Shown here one piece after another: positions 1 to 8,701 of a stretch of 64,000 nucleotides of DNA. The notes under the pieces are model-generated. The model saw only the letters and a program-made list of their open reading frames with translations, searched no databases and was not told the origin of the DNA. How positions within the stretch are numbered: position 1 is the stretch's first letter; every line of letters begins with the position of its first letter. Origin of the DNA: Tepidicaulis sp002389665 (GTDB lineage: Bacteria > Pseudomonadota > Alphaproteobacteria > Parvibaculales > Parvibaculaceae); the NCBI RefSeq assembly GCF_965222285.1, contig NZ_OZ244942.1, positions 3,472,001-3,536,000 on the forward strand, written 5' to 3'. The position numbers and the translations under genes were made by a program.

Positions 1-315
1 CGCCGGTGCGAGCCCCGGCAGCCGCGTCAGCGCGCCAAGCACCGCCTCCACGACCGCGCGCCCGCCATGGACATGGAGCTCGGCAACGTCTTCGCCGGTG
101 AAACTCGCCGGGCTTTTGAAAAACAGCACCAGCGCCTCATCGAGCCAGGCCCCGGTTTCCGGATCGCGCAGCCGCCGCAGCACCGCCTGGCGCGGCGCGC
201 CCGGACCCCTGCCGCTCAGCTTCTCAATAGCTGCGCCCGCATCCGGCCCCGAAATCCGGATCACCGCCACTCCGCCTTTACCCGGCGGCGTAGAGAGCGC
301 AAAGATCGTTTCCAT
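1..315 (-). CDS. mnmE: tRNA modification GTPase MnmE, N-terminal part (cut by the window edge)
   Basis: Only the first 105 codons are in the window; the gene continues past the left edge. MnmE (TrmE) works with MnmG to modify the wobble uridine (U34) of several tRNAs in the cytoplasm. The visible protein starts METIFALSTPPGKGGVAVIR, typical of the family, and carries the folate-binding-domain motif SFTGEDVAELHVHGG at residues 71-85. The GTPase domain and the C-terminal catalytic cysteine lie outside. The ATG at 313-315 has a modest AAGGG about 11 bases upstream. In related genomes mnmE follows rho directly on the same strand; here three plus-strand genes lie between them. Confidence 0.93.
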   Translation of the reverse strand, partial: METIFALSTPPGKGGVAVIRISGPDAGAAIEKLSGRGPGAPRQAVLRRLRDPETGAWLDEALVLFFKSPASFTGEDVAELHVHGGRAVVEAVLGALTRLPGLAPA

Positions 316-515
316 TCCGAATCGAGCCCTTCCCGTCCGGCTTCATCCCGCGCCTCCCGGCTCCAGGATTTTCGCAATCAATTCATCGACATAGAGCTTG
401 CCGCCCTGATACCGTCCGCTACATATCGGAGGGGCGGTTTTCCTGCCCCGCGCCCGCAACGGGCTGCCCGATCCTGCGCCCCTCACGTCCCCGCGCTTCT
501 TACGTCAAGGACCTC

Positions 516-2546
516 ATGACCCAGACCCGCGCCCAGAACCAGCTTGCCAGCCAGACCAGTCCCTACCTTCTCCAGCATAAGGACAACCCTGTGCATTGGC
601 GGCCCTGGGGCCCGGAGGCGCTGGCGGAGGCGAAAGCTTCGGGCAAGCCCATCCTGCTCTCGGTCGGCTATGCCGCCTGCCACTGGTGCCATGTCATGGC
701 GCATGAGAGTTTCGAGAACGCCGAAATCGCCGCACTCATGAACGATCATTTCATCAATATCAAGGTCGATCGCGAAGAACGGCCCGATATCGATGCCATC
801 TACATGTCCGCCCTGCATATGCTCGGTGAACAGGGCGGCTGGCCGCTCAGCATGTTCCTGACACCGGAGGGCGAGCCCTTCTGGGGCGGCACATACTTTC
901 CGCCCGAGCCGCGCTATGGCCGCCCGGGCTTCCCGCAAATCCTGCAGGAAATTTCGCGCATCTTCCGCGAAGAGCCGCAAAAAGTCGACGCCAATCGCAC
1001 CGCCCTGACGAAAGCGCTCCATGCCCGCTCCTTGAAGGACGCGCGCGGCACCCCGCCCCCCGATCTTGCGTCACGTGTCGCGGGCAAACTTCTGCAGGTG
1101 ATGGACGCGCAGAACGGCGGCATCCAGGGCGCGCCCAAATTTCCGCAAACCGGCATTCTGACGTTGCTTTGGCGCAACTATCTGCACACGGAAGATGAGG
1201 CTTTTGCTGCACCGGTGCGTAAGGCGCTCGATCACATGTGCGAAGGCGGCATCTACGATCATTTGGGCGGCGGCTTTGCCCGCTACTCTGTCGATGCGGA
1301 ATGGCTCGTGCCGCATTTCGAAAAGATGCTCTACGACAATGCCCTGCTTCTCGATCTTCTCACCCTCGTCTGGCGCACCACCGGCGATGCGCGTTATGCC
1401 GCGCGCATCGAAGAGACGGTGACCTGGATCTCCCGGGAAATGATCGCCGAAGGCGGCGGCTTTGCCGCCAGCCTCGATGCGGACAGTGAAGGCGAGGAAG
1501 GCAAATTCTATGTCTGGTCGCAGGCCGAAATCGATGCCGCGCTTGGCGAGGATGCGGCGCTTTTCAAACAGGCCTATGACATCAGCCCTGCCGGTAATTG
1601 GGAAGGCAAGAACATCCCGAACCGCCTTCACGCCGCAGATGCGCCGTTCGACACCGCCCTCGATGAAAAACTGAAACCCACCCGCCAAACGCTTCTTGCC
1701 TTGCGCGAGAAGCGCGTGCACCCCGGCTGGGACGACAAAGTCTTGAGCGACTGGAACGGTCTCGCCATCGCCGCCCTTGCCCGCGCAGGCGCCGCCTTCG
1801 AGCGGCCTGACTGGGTGGAGCTTGCCCAGCGCGCCTTCAATTTCATCACCGGCACGATGTATGTGGGCGGAAGGCTTTTCCATTCCTGGCGCCAGGCGAA
1901 ACTTCAGCACCGCGCCATGGCGAACGGGCTTGCCGCGATGATCGACGCCGCTCTTGCGCTTTTCAAAGCGACAGGCGCGCGTGCCTATATCGAGCAGGCC
2001 GAAGCCTGGGTGGAAGAACTCGACACGCATTACTGGGCCGAGCCTCAAGGCGGCTATTATTTCACGCCCAATGATGCCGATGCGCTCATCACCCGCATCC
2101 GCACCGTGCAGGACGATGCAACGCCCGCCGCCAACGGCATGATGCCCGGCCTCCTCATCAAGCTTCATGCGCTGACCGGCAAGCTGCATTATCTCGAGCG
2201 TGCCGATCAGATCCTTGCCGCCTTTGCAGGAGAAGCGGAACAGAACGCCTTCCCGCTTGCCTCGTTCCTTGCCAGCCTCGACACCCGTCTTCACCTCGTG
2301 CAGATCGTGCTTATTGGCGAAGGTGAGGCGATTGCCCCTTTCCGCGCCGCTGCCGCCCGCGCCCCGCTTGGCGATTATGTGCTTGAGGAACTGGCGCCGG
2401 GAGACGACTTGCCCGATGCCCACCCCGCCAAAGGCAAAACGCAACATGAGGGCAAACCCACCGCCTATATTTGCCGCGGCGATACCTGTTCCCTGCCGGT
2501 CACCGAGCTGGCAGAGTTCGAAAAACAACTCGCCGCTGCCCGCTGA
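516..2546 (+). CDS. Thioredoxin-domain protein of the YyaL/DUF255 (spermatogenesis-associated protein 20) family
   Basis: 676 residues, the usual length for the family. The N-terminal domain is thioredoxin-like, with NPVHW near residue 25 and the redox-type motif CHWC (C55, C58). The rest resembles a six-hairpin (alpha/alpha)6 glycosidase-like domain, with HFEKMLYDNALL near residue 266. The family is widespread and its biochemical role is not settled; a redox or carbohydrate-related role is only inferred from the folds. The ATG at 516 is preceded by AAGGAC. It is divergent from mnmE across a 200-base gap and followed 96 bases later by a dienelactone hydrolase on the same strand. No signal peptide is visible, so it is probably cytoplasmic. 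Confidence 0.9.
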   Translation: MTQTRAQNQLASQTSPYLLQHKDNPVHWRPWGPEALAEAKASGKPILLSVGYAACHWCHVMAHESFENAEIAALMNDHFINIKVDREERPDIDAIYMSALHMLGEQGGWPLSMFLTPEGEPFWGGTYFPPEPRYGRPGFPQILQEISRIFREEPQKVDANRTALTKALHARSLKDARGTPPPDLASRVAGKLLQVMDAQNGGIQGAPKFPQTGILTLLWRNYLHTEDEAFAAPVRKALDHMCEGGIYDHLGGGFARYSVDAEWLVPHFEKMLYDNALLLDLLTLVWRTTGDARYAARIEETVTWISREMIAEGGGFAASLDADSEGEEGKFYVWSQAEIDAALGEDAALFKQAYDISPAGNWEGKNIPNRLHAADAPFDTALDEKLKPTRQTLLALREKRVHPGWDDKVLSDWNGLAIAALARAGAAFERPDWVELAQRAFNFITGTMYVGGRLFHSWRQAKLQHRAMANGLAAMIDAALALFKATGARAYIEQAEAWVEELDTHYWAEPQGGYYFTPNDADALITRIRTVQDDATPAANGMMPGLLIKLHALTGKLHYLERADQILAAFAGEAEQNAFPLASFLASLDTRLHLVQIVLIGEGEAIAPFRAAAARAPLGDYVLEELAPGDDLPDAHPAKGKTQHEGKPTAYICRGDTCSLPVTELAEFEKQLAAAR

Positions 2547-2642
2547 CGCGCGCGCGCCAAGCAGCTAAGCTGCGCGCAGCAATCTCGAACCGGCGCGCCC
2601 TGCGCGGCCGCCGTACTTAGAAGCCATAACAGGGAGATACAC

Positions 2643-3356
2643 ATGCCCGGTAATTTTCTGCCAGGACAGGACGTCACCATCAAAGGCCCGGACGGAGATT
2701 TTTCGGGCTACCTCTCCGTGCCCAAATCCGGCTCGGGCCCCGGTATCGTCGTCATTCAGGAAATTTTCGGCGTCAACCAGGTGATGCGCGACATCACCGA
2801 ATGGCTGGCCGATCAGGGATACGTGGCGCTCTGCCCCGATCTCTTCTGGCGCATCGAGCCCGGCATCCAGATCACCGACAAGACGGATGAAGAATGGAAA
2901 CAGGCTTTCGATCTTTTCGGTAAGTTCGACGTCGATAAAGGCGTGACCGACATTCAGGCGACGATCGATCACCTGCGCGGACTGGAGGCCTGTACGGGCA
3001 AGGTCGGCGCGGTCGGCTATTGCCTCGGCGGCCAGCTTGCCTATCTCACCGCCGCGCGCACCAATGCGGATGCCGCCGTCGGCTATTACGGCGTCAATAT
3101 TCAAAACCTGCTCGGCGAAGCAAAGAACATCAAAAAGCCGCTCGCGCTGCATGTGGCCGGCAAGGACGAGTTCGTGCCGAAAGAAGCTCAGGAGCAGATT
3201 ATCGCCGGGCTGCAGGATCACCCTGAGGTCACGCTCTATACCTATCCCGAGCGCGACCACGCTTTCGCCCGTGAAGGCGGCGCGCATTATCATCCCGCCG
3301 ACGCTAAAACGGCGAACACGCGCACACTCGATTTCTTCAAGAAACATCTGGGCTGA
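2643..3356 (+). CDS. Dienelactone hydrolase family protein
   Basis: 237 residues, an alpha/beta hydrolase of the dienelactone hydrolase family. The cysteine nucleophile sits in GYCLGG (C127) where serine hydrolases have GxSxG. The other expected residues are E40 (QEIFG), D175 (GKDEFVP) and H206 (RDHAF), so the C-D-H triad is complete. The true substrate is unknown; the family opens lactone or ester bonds in aromatic breakdown and related pathways, but no aromatic pathway genes lie nearby. The start has a good ribosome site (AGGGAGA). The quinone oxidoreductase gene follows 72 bases downstream on the same strand, so the two may be cotranscribed. Confidence 0.9.
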   Translation: MPGNFLPGQDVTIKGPDGDFSGYLSVPKSGSGPGIVVIQEIFGVNQVMRDITEWLADQGYVALCPDLFWRIEPGIQITDKTDEEWKQAFDLFGKFDVDKGVTDIQATIDHLRGLEACTGKVGAVGYCLGGQLAYLTAARTNADAAVGYYGVNIQNLLGEAKNIKKPLALHVAGKDEFVPKEAQEQIIAGLQDHPEVTLYTYPERDHAFAREGGAHYHPADAKTANTRTLDFFKKHLG

Positions 3357-3428
3357 CGGCCAGCTGACGGAAAGGGAGGCACGCGCCTCCCTTTTCCCTT
3401 TGCCGCGCCCCTTCAAAGGAACCGCCCC

Positions 3429-4403
3429 ATGATCAAAGCCATCCACATCCACAAGACCGGCGGACCGGACGTCATGAAGCTCGAAGAGATCGAGCTGCCC
3501 GCCCCCGGCAAGGGCGAGGTTCGCATCCGCCATAAAGCGATCGGCGTCAACTTCATCGACACCTACCACCGCACCGGCCTTTATCCCTTGCCCCTGCCCA
3601 TCGGCCTCGGGTTGGAAGCGGCCGGCATCGTCGAAGAAGTCGGCGACGGCGTGACGAACCTCAAAAAAGGCGACCGGGTGGCCTATGGCGCAGGTCCCCT
3701 CGGCGCTTATGCCGAGGCGATCAACGCCCCCGCGAACCGCATCGCCAAAGTGCCGGACGGGGTGAGCGATGAACAGGCCGCCTCCCTCATGCTGAAAGGC
3801 ATGACGGTCCGCTATCTTTTCAAGGAAACCTATTCTTTGAAAAAAGGCGACACGGTGCTTTTCCACGCCGCAGCCGGCGGCGTCGGCCTCATTGCCTGCC
3901 AATGGGCGAAGGATATGGGCGTGACGCTGATCGGCACCGCAGGCTCGGATGAAAAATGCGCCCTCGCCAAATCCCATGGCGCGGCCCATGTCATCAATTA
4001 TTCCAAGGAAGATGTCGTCGCCCGGGTGAAAGAGATCACCGATGGCCAAGGCGTGCCCGTGGTTTATGACGGGGTCGGCAAGGACACATTCGAAATCTCT
4101 CTCGACTGTCTTTCCCGGCGCGGCCTCCTTGCCACTTTCGGCAATGCCTCGGGGCCCGTCACGGGGGTCAATCTCGGCATTCTCACCCAAAAAGGGTCGG
4201 TCTATGTCACCCGCCCCTCGATGATGGATTATCTCGTCACTGACGAGGAGCTTGCCGCCACCACCGCCGATGTCTTCGACGCGGTCGCGCGCGGCGCCAT
4301 CAAAATCGATGTGAACCAGCGCTACGCCCTGAAAGACGCCGTCCAGGCCCATAAGGATCTGGAGGGCCGCAAGACCACCGGCGCGAGCGTGCTTCTGCCT
4401 TAA
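3429..4403 (+). CDS. qor: NADPH:quinone oxidoreductase (zinc-independent MDR family)
   Basis: 324 residues, the standard Qor length. It has a GroES-like N-terminal fold followed by a Rossmann domain whose nucleotide-binding motif AAAGGVG lies at 147-153. The zinc ligands of true alcohol dehydrogenases are absent, and the GVNFIDTYHRTGLYP segment (from residue 39) is typical of quinone reductases. It is expected to reduce quinones or reactive carbonyls with NADPH in the cytoplasm. AAAGGA lies upstream of the ATG. It ends convergently with rho, and a strong palindromic terminator lies between the two genes. Confidence 0.93.
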   Translation: MIKAIHIHKTGGPDVMKLEEIELPAPGKGEVRIRHKAIGVNFIDTYHRTGLYPLPLPIGLGLEAAGIVEEVGDGVTNLKKGDRVAYGAGPLGAYAEAINAPANRIAKVPDGVSDEQAASLMLKGMTVRYLFKETYSLKKGDTVLFHAAAGGVGLIACQWAKDMGVTLIGTAGSDEKCALAKSHGAAHVINYSKEDVVARVKEITDGQGVPVVYDGVGKDTFEISLDCLSRRGLLATFGNASGPVTGVNLGILTQKGSVYVTRPSMMDYLVTDEELAATTADVFDAVARGAIKIDVNQRYALKDAVQAHKDLEGRKTTGASVLLP

Positions 4404-4480
4404 ACGGCGGATTGGAGGAATTCGGTCCTCAAAAGGGCCGAAGATTCTCTTATAACGAAGATTGGGACCTTAAAAAGATT

Positions 4481-4509
4481 CACCCCGGGAAAATTCCCGG
4501 GGTGTTTTA
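4481..4509. terminator. Bidirectional intrinsic terminator between qor and rho
   Basis: CACCCCGGGAA (4481-4491) pairs perfectly with TTCCCGGGGTG (4494-4504) around a 2-base AA loop. It is followed by TTTT on the plus strand, and by a TTTTT run a few bases away on the minus strand. This symmetry suits the convergent genes on either side. Confidence 0.85.
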
Positions 4510-4534
4510 ACTTCTAAGTAACCGTAAGTCCCGA

Positions 4535-5800
4535 TCAAGTATTCATACTATCGAAGAACTCGGCATTATTTTTCGTCTGCTTCAGCTTGTCGAGCAGGAA
4601 CTCGATGGCGTCCACCGTGCCCATCGGGTTGAGAATCCGGCGCAGCACATACATCTTCTGCAGCTCGGCCTTGTCGATAAGAAGCTCTTCTTTCCGGGTA
4701 CCGGATTTGAGAATATCCATGGCCGGGAAGACGCGCTTGTCGGCCACCTTCCGGTCGAGCACGATTTCCGAGTTACCCGTGCCTTTGAATTCCTCGAAGA
4801 TCACTTCGTCCATGCGGCTGCCGGTATCGATCAGCGCCGTGGCGATGATGGTGAGCGAGCCGCCTTCCTCGATATTACGCGCGGCACCGAAGAAGCGTTT
4901 CGGGCGCTGCAGGGCATTGGCGTCCACACCGCCGGTCAGCACCTTGCCCGAGCTCGGCACCACCGTGTTATAGGCGCGCCCGAGACGGGTGATGGAATCG
5001 AGCAGGATCACCACATCACGCCCATGTTCGACCAGGCGCTTGGCTTTCTCGATCACCATTTCGGCAACTTGGACGTGGCGCACCGCCGGCTCGTCGAAGG
5101 TCGAGGAAATCACTTCCCCCTTCACCGAGCGCTGCATATCCGTCACTTCTTCCGGCCGCTCGTCGATGAGCAGCACGATCAGATAGCATTCAGGATGATT
5201 GGCGGTGATGGAATGGGCGATATTCTGCAGCAGCACCGTCTTACCCGTGCGCGGCGGCGCAACGATCAGCGCGCGTTGGCCTTTGCCGAGCGGCGCCACC
5301 ATATCGATTACGCGGGCGGAACGGTCTTTCAGAGTGGGGTCTTCCACCTCCATCTCGATCTTCTCATCCGGATAGAGCGGCGTCAGATTGTCGAAATGGA
5401 CTTTGTGGCGGGTCTTTTCCGGCGATTCAAAATTGATCGTGTTGACCTTGAGCAGCGCGAAATAGCGCTCGCCGTCTTTCGGACCGCGGATCTCCCCTTC
5501 CACCGTATCGCCCGTGCGCAGCGAAAAGCGCCGGATCTGCGAGGGGGAGACATAAATGTCATCCGGGCCCGGCAGATAGTTGGCCTGCGGCGAGCGCAGA
5601 AAGCCGAACCCGTCCTGCAGCACTTCCACCACCCCTTCACCGATAATATCGATGCCCTGTTCGGCCAGTTTTTTCAAAATGGCGAACATCATGTCCTGGG
5701 TGCGCAGCGTGCTGGCATTTTCCACTTCCAGCTCTTCGGCAAACGCCAGAAGTTCCGTGGGGGATTTGGACTTGAGATCCTGCAGTTTAATCTGCTGCAT
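4535..5800 (-). CDS. rho: Transcription termination factor Rho
   Basis: 421 residues from the chosen start, the normal length for Rho, a hexameric RNA helicase that ends transcription at unstructured C-rich RNA. Seen in order: the N-terminal Rho domain; the RNA-binding fold with GFGFLRS at about residues 64-70; the Walker A loop APPRTGKT at about 181-188; LLIDERPEEV; and the R-loop/Q-loop region. The open frame extends 30 codons further to 5890, but that part (MKGSDFPPSDFS...) is not Rho-like. MQQIKLQDLKSKSP is the usual alphaproteobacterial N-terminus, so 5800 is taken as the start. About 290 gene-free bases separate it from hemJ, room for its own promoter and the long leader by which rho is often autoregulated. 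Confidence 0.98.
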   Translation of the reverse strand: MQQIKLQDLKSKSPTELLAFAEELEVENASTLRTQDMMFAILKKLAEQGIDIIGEGVVEVLQDGFGFLRSPQANYLPGPDDIYVSPSQIRRFSLRTGDTVEGEIRGPKDGERYFALLKVNTINFESPEKTRHKVHFDNLTPLYPDEKIEMEVEDPTLKDRSARVIDMVAPLGKGQRALIVAPPRTGKTVLLQNIAHSITANHPECYLIVLLIDERPEEVTDMQRSVKGEVISSTFDEPAVRHVQVAEMVIEKAKRLVEHGRDVVILLDSITRLGRAYNTVVPSSGKVLTGGVDANALQRPKRFFGAARNIEEGGSLTIIATALIDTGSRMDEVIFEEFKGTGNSEIVLDRKVADKRVFPAMDILKSGTRKEELLIDKAELQKMYVLRRILNPMGTVDAIEFLLDKLKQTKNNAEFFDSMNT

Positions 5801-6092
5801 GAAGCTGACCTTGAGCTTGAAAGAAACCGCGCGGACCCGGTTTCGAATGATTTGAGAAAAGTCTGAAGGCGGGAAGTCGGAACCCTTCACCCGGCCCGGC
5901 TGCTAAGCGGCCAATGCCTTGTGTGAGCTCTCTCTCGCTCTCACCTGCCGGCCCAGAAATGTGATGAAATGTCTGTCCCGGAGATGAGCGGCGGCGCCAC
6001 AGAAACGGCGCGCCGGACCGTTGTGATCGGCCAACGGGAGAAATATACGTCAAAAGCCGCCGATTACAAACAGTCTCGGACGCACAATTGTG

Positions 6093-6536
6093 TCAAAAGG
6101 GCCGCACAATCACCATGATGACAATAAAAATGGTCAGCAGCGGCGGCACTTCATTGGCGATGCGCAGGAATTTCGATGTGTGCGGGCGCTCATCGGCCGC
6201 GTAAAGCCGGCACCATTTCGTCAGCACCCCGTGATAGGCGGACATGACGATGACCAGCGTCAGCTTCACATGAAACCATCCCTCGGAAAGAAGCGAGGGA
6301 ATGGTGAGAATAAGCAAAATGCCGAAGAGCCAGGTCGCGCCCATCGCCGGATTGACGATGCGCTTTAAAAGCAGTTCTTCCATGCGCTTATAATTCTCCG
6401 AGAGCACCGATCCTGTTTCGGTTTCGGAATGATATACGTAAAGCCTTGGAAGATAATACATTCCCGCCATCCAGAAGATGACGGAGATGATGTGAAACGC
6501 CTTGGTCCAGAGATAAAAGGGCTGCAGAAATTCCAT
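6093..6536 (-). CDS. hemJ: Protoporphyrinogen IX oxidase HemJ
   Basis: 147 residues with four predicted membrane helices. HemJ oxidises protoporphyrinogen IX to protoporphyrin IX at the inner membrane, the step just before ferrochelatase. The conserved haem-ligand and catalytic candidates are visible as H15 (KAFHIISVIFWMAG) and K91 (WFHVKLTLVIVMSAYHG). Length and the ending ANEVPPLLTIFIVIMVI... are typical. It lies downstream of hemE-hemH on the same strand with a 63-base gap. No hemG or hemY is in the window, so HemJ probably supplies this activity. Confidence 0.95.
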   Translation of the reverse strand: MEFLQPFYLWTKAFHIISVIFWMAGMYYLPRLYVYHSETETGSVLSENYKRMEELLLKRIVNPAMGATWLFGILLILTIPSLLSEGWFHVKLTLVIVMSAYHGVLTKWCRLYAADERPHTSKFLRIANEVPPLLTIFIVIMVIVRPF

Positions 6537-6599
6537 CGTTCCGGTTTCGACTCTTTTAAGTTTTGATCCCTAGAGCCCCGCTGGAAGGCTTTTCTTCCG

Positions 6600-7667
6600 T
6601 CAGGAAATCCCGGCAATCGCCCGCCCGGCCGTGCACACATGCCCCGGCGCATCTTCCGGGCAGAGCACACCGGTGCTGGCGAGACTCTCAAGCACCAGCC
6701 GCGCCAGCCCGTCGATGAAGGGCCGCTCGGTGCCGACAGCCGCAACGCGCACATAAGCCGGCACCCCGCTTTCCCGCGCCAGTTTGCCATATTCGATATC
6801 GAGCTCCACCAGGGTTTCCGAATGTTCGGAGACAAAAGCGATGGGCACGACGACCAGCGCCTTACCCTCGGCCCCCGCCCGCTCGATTTCCTTATCCGTC
6901 GCAGGCCCGATCCATTCGAGCGGCCCAACCCGGCTTTGATAGCAGGTTTGCCAGTCGAGCCCGGGAATGGCGAGCTCATTGACAATCGCCGCGCAGCTTT
7001 GCTCGACCTGAGCCTGATAAGGATCGCCGTCTTCGATGACTTTTTTCGGCAGGCCATGGGCGGAAAAGAGCACCCGGGCTTTTTCCGGCCCGCCTGCTTC
7101 TGCCAAAGCCGGACGGATCAGACTTACATAAGAAGAAATGAAACCAGGTTCGGCCGGATAACAGCACACCACATGAACGGGTGCTTTCAACCCGGCTTCC
7201 CCCGCCGCGCGCATCCAATCCTTGAACGAGGATTCGGTCGTTGTCGTCGAATATTGCGGATAAAGCGGCAGGAGGACGATTTCATCGGCGCCCCAGGCTT
7301 TCACCTGCGCTGCCGCGTCATCGGCAAAGGGATGCCAGTAGCGCATGGCAAGAAAGGTCTTTGCCTCGATCTCCCCCGCCGCCGCCTGGTCTGCCAGCAC
7401 CTCTTCCAGCGCCCGGCCTTGTGCTTCAGTCAGCGGCACGAGCGGCGAGCCGCCGCCAAGCTCCGCATAAATTTCCCGGGCAATTGGCGCGCGGCGTTTC
7501 GAAATCAGCTTGGCGAGCAAAAAGCGGAACGGATTGGGAATGCGGATGATCGCCGGATCGTTGAAGAGATTGAACAGGAAGGGCTGCACCGCTTCGGGCC
7601 TGTCCGGCCCGCCCAAATTCATCAATACGATGGCAACTTTGCGCCGTCCGGTCATGGGATCGCTCAT
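6600..7667 (-). CDS. hemH: Ferrochelatase
   Basis: 355 residues. Inserts Fe2+ into protoporphyrin IX, the last step of protohaem synthesis. Family landmarks are MNLGGPD at the N-terminus, LPLYPQYSTTTTESSF near residue 133, the metal-site histidine H204 in FSAHGLP, and E281/H282 in FVSEHSETL. The start ATG overlaps the hemE stop by four bases (ATGA type), so the pair is translationally coupled. The C-terminal tail (VLCPEDAPGHVC...) holds two cysteines, which could relate to the Fe-S cluster seen in some bacterial ferrochelatases; this is only a possibility. Confidence 0.96.
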   Translation of the reverse strand: MSDPMTGRRKVAIVLMNLGGPDRPEAVQPFLFNLFNDPAIIRIPNPFRFLLAKLISKRRAPIAREIYAELGGGSPLVPLTEAQGRALEEVLADQAAAGEIEAKTFLAMRYWHPFADDAAAQVKAWGADEIVLLPLYPQYSTTTTESSFKDWMRAAGEAGLKAPVHVVCCYPAEPGFISSYVSLIRPALAEAGGPEKARVLFSAHGLPKKVIEDGDPYQAQVEQSCAAIVNELAIPGLDWQTCYQSRVGPLEWIGPATDKEIERAGAEGKALVVVPIAFVSEHSETLVELDIEYGKLARESGVPAYVRVAAVGTERPFIDGLARLVLESLASTGVLCPEDAPGHVCTAGRAIAGIS

Positions 7668-8701
7668 CTGAAATTACGGATGAAGTCCAAGAGCTCCGCC
7701 ACATGCTCAGGCGGGGTCTGCGGCACGATGCCGTGGCCAAGATTGAAAATGAAAGGCCCGTCCCCCAGTGCTTCGAGAATGCGCGCGGCGGCGGTTTTCA
7801 TTTCCTCCCCGCCTGCCACGAGAAGCAGCGGATCGAGATTGCCCTGCACCGGCCCCAAAGGCTGCACCGTGTCCCGCGCCCATTCAGGCGCAATCGCCGT
7901 GTCGAGACTGACGGCGCTCACCCCCGTTGCTTTGAAATAGTCCGCATAAGCCGGCCCCGCCCCTTTCGGGAACGCGATGACGGGGATATGGGGCGCTGCC
8001 TCTTTCAGCCGCGCGCGGATCTGGCGCACGGGCTCGACACACCAGCGCTCGAAATGGGCGGGCGGCAGGGAACCGGCCCAGGTATCGAAAAGCTGAATGG
8101 CTTCCGCCCCCGCCTCGATCTGAGCGAGAAGATAATCGCCCGTCGCCTCGATGAGGAGATCGATCAGTACCTGAAACTCGTCCGGCGCGCGGTAAGCCCA
8201 GAGCTTTGCCGCCGCCTGATCCGGCGAGCCGCGCCCGCCCACCATATAGGTCGCAACGGTCCAGGGCGCCCCGGCAAAGCCGATCAGCGCCGTCTCACCC
8301 GGCAATTCCTTGGAAAGCCGCCGCACGGTTTCAAAGACCGGGGCAAGATGTTCAAGCAGCCCTTCCTTGCTCAAAGCGGAGAGCTCCTGCGGATTGGTGA
8401 CAGGCTTCAACACCGGGCCGATCCCCTCTTCGAACCGCACGTCCTGGCCGAGCGCATCCGGGATCACGAGAATGTCGGAAAAGAGGATCGAAGCGTCGAA
8501 GCCGTAGCGGCGGATCGGCTGCAGCGTGACCTCAACCGCGAAATCCGGCGTATAGCAAAGATCGAGAAAACTGCCTGCCTCTTTGCGCACCTGCCGGTAT
8601 TCGGGCAGGTATCGCCCTGCCTGGCGCATCATCCAGATCGGGGGCACATCGAAGGATTGGCCTTCCAGGGCGGCGAGAAATTTCTTCTTGGGCTCGGTCA
8701 C
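7664..8701 (-). CDS. hemE: Uroporphyrinogen decarboxylase
   Basis: 345 residues. Converts uroporphyrinogen III to coproporphyrinogen III in haem synthesis. The signature PPIWMMRQAGRYLPEYR occupies residues 20-36, including substrate-binding R26 and R30. Catalytic D76 is in FSDILVIPDALG. The C-terminal NLGHGIVPQTPPEHV is also diagnostic. It is the first gene of the leftward hemE-hemH-hemJ group. Its 5' side faces the 738-base candidate origin, the arrangement known for the Caulobacter origin, where hemE is one flank. Confidence 0.97.
   Translation of the reverse strand: MTEPKKKFLAALEGQSFDVPPIWMMRQAGRYLPEYRQVRKEAGSFLDLCYTPDFAVEVTLQPIRRYGFDASILFSDILVIPDALGQDVRFEEGIGPVLKPVTNPQELSALSKEGLLEHLAPVFETVRRLSKELPGETALIGFAGAPWTVATYMVGGRGSPDQAAAKLWAYRAPDEFQVLIDLLIEATGDYLLAQIEAGAEAIQLFDTWAGSLPPAHFERWCVEPVRQIRARLKEAAPHIPVIAFPKGAGPAYADYFKATGVSAVSLDTAIAPEWARDTVQPLGPVQGNLDPLLLVAGGEEMKTAAARILEALGDGPFIFNLGHGIVPQTPPEHVAELLDFIRNFR

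Noticed and set aside
67..519. Open frame of 150 codons on the plus strand at the left edge
   Set aside because: It lies opposite mnmE, whose translation is clearly conserved; the plus-strand product is arginine/proline-rich and unlike any protein.
1071..2528. 485-codon open frame antisense to the yyaL-like gene
   Set aside because: A mirror frame caused by high GC codon use; no ribosome site and no recognisable domain, while the plus-strand gene is a clear family member.
2565..4352. 595-codon open frame antisense to the hydrolase and qor genes
   Set aside because: It spans two well-supported genes and the gap between them and has no family features.
5024..5866. 280-codon plus-strand open frame inside rho
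   Set aside because: Antisense shadow of a highly conserved gene.
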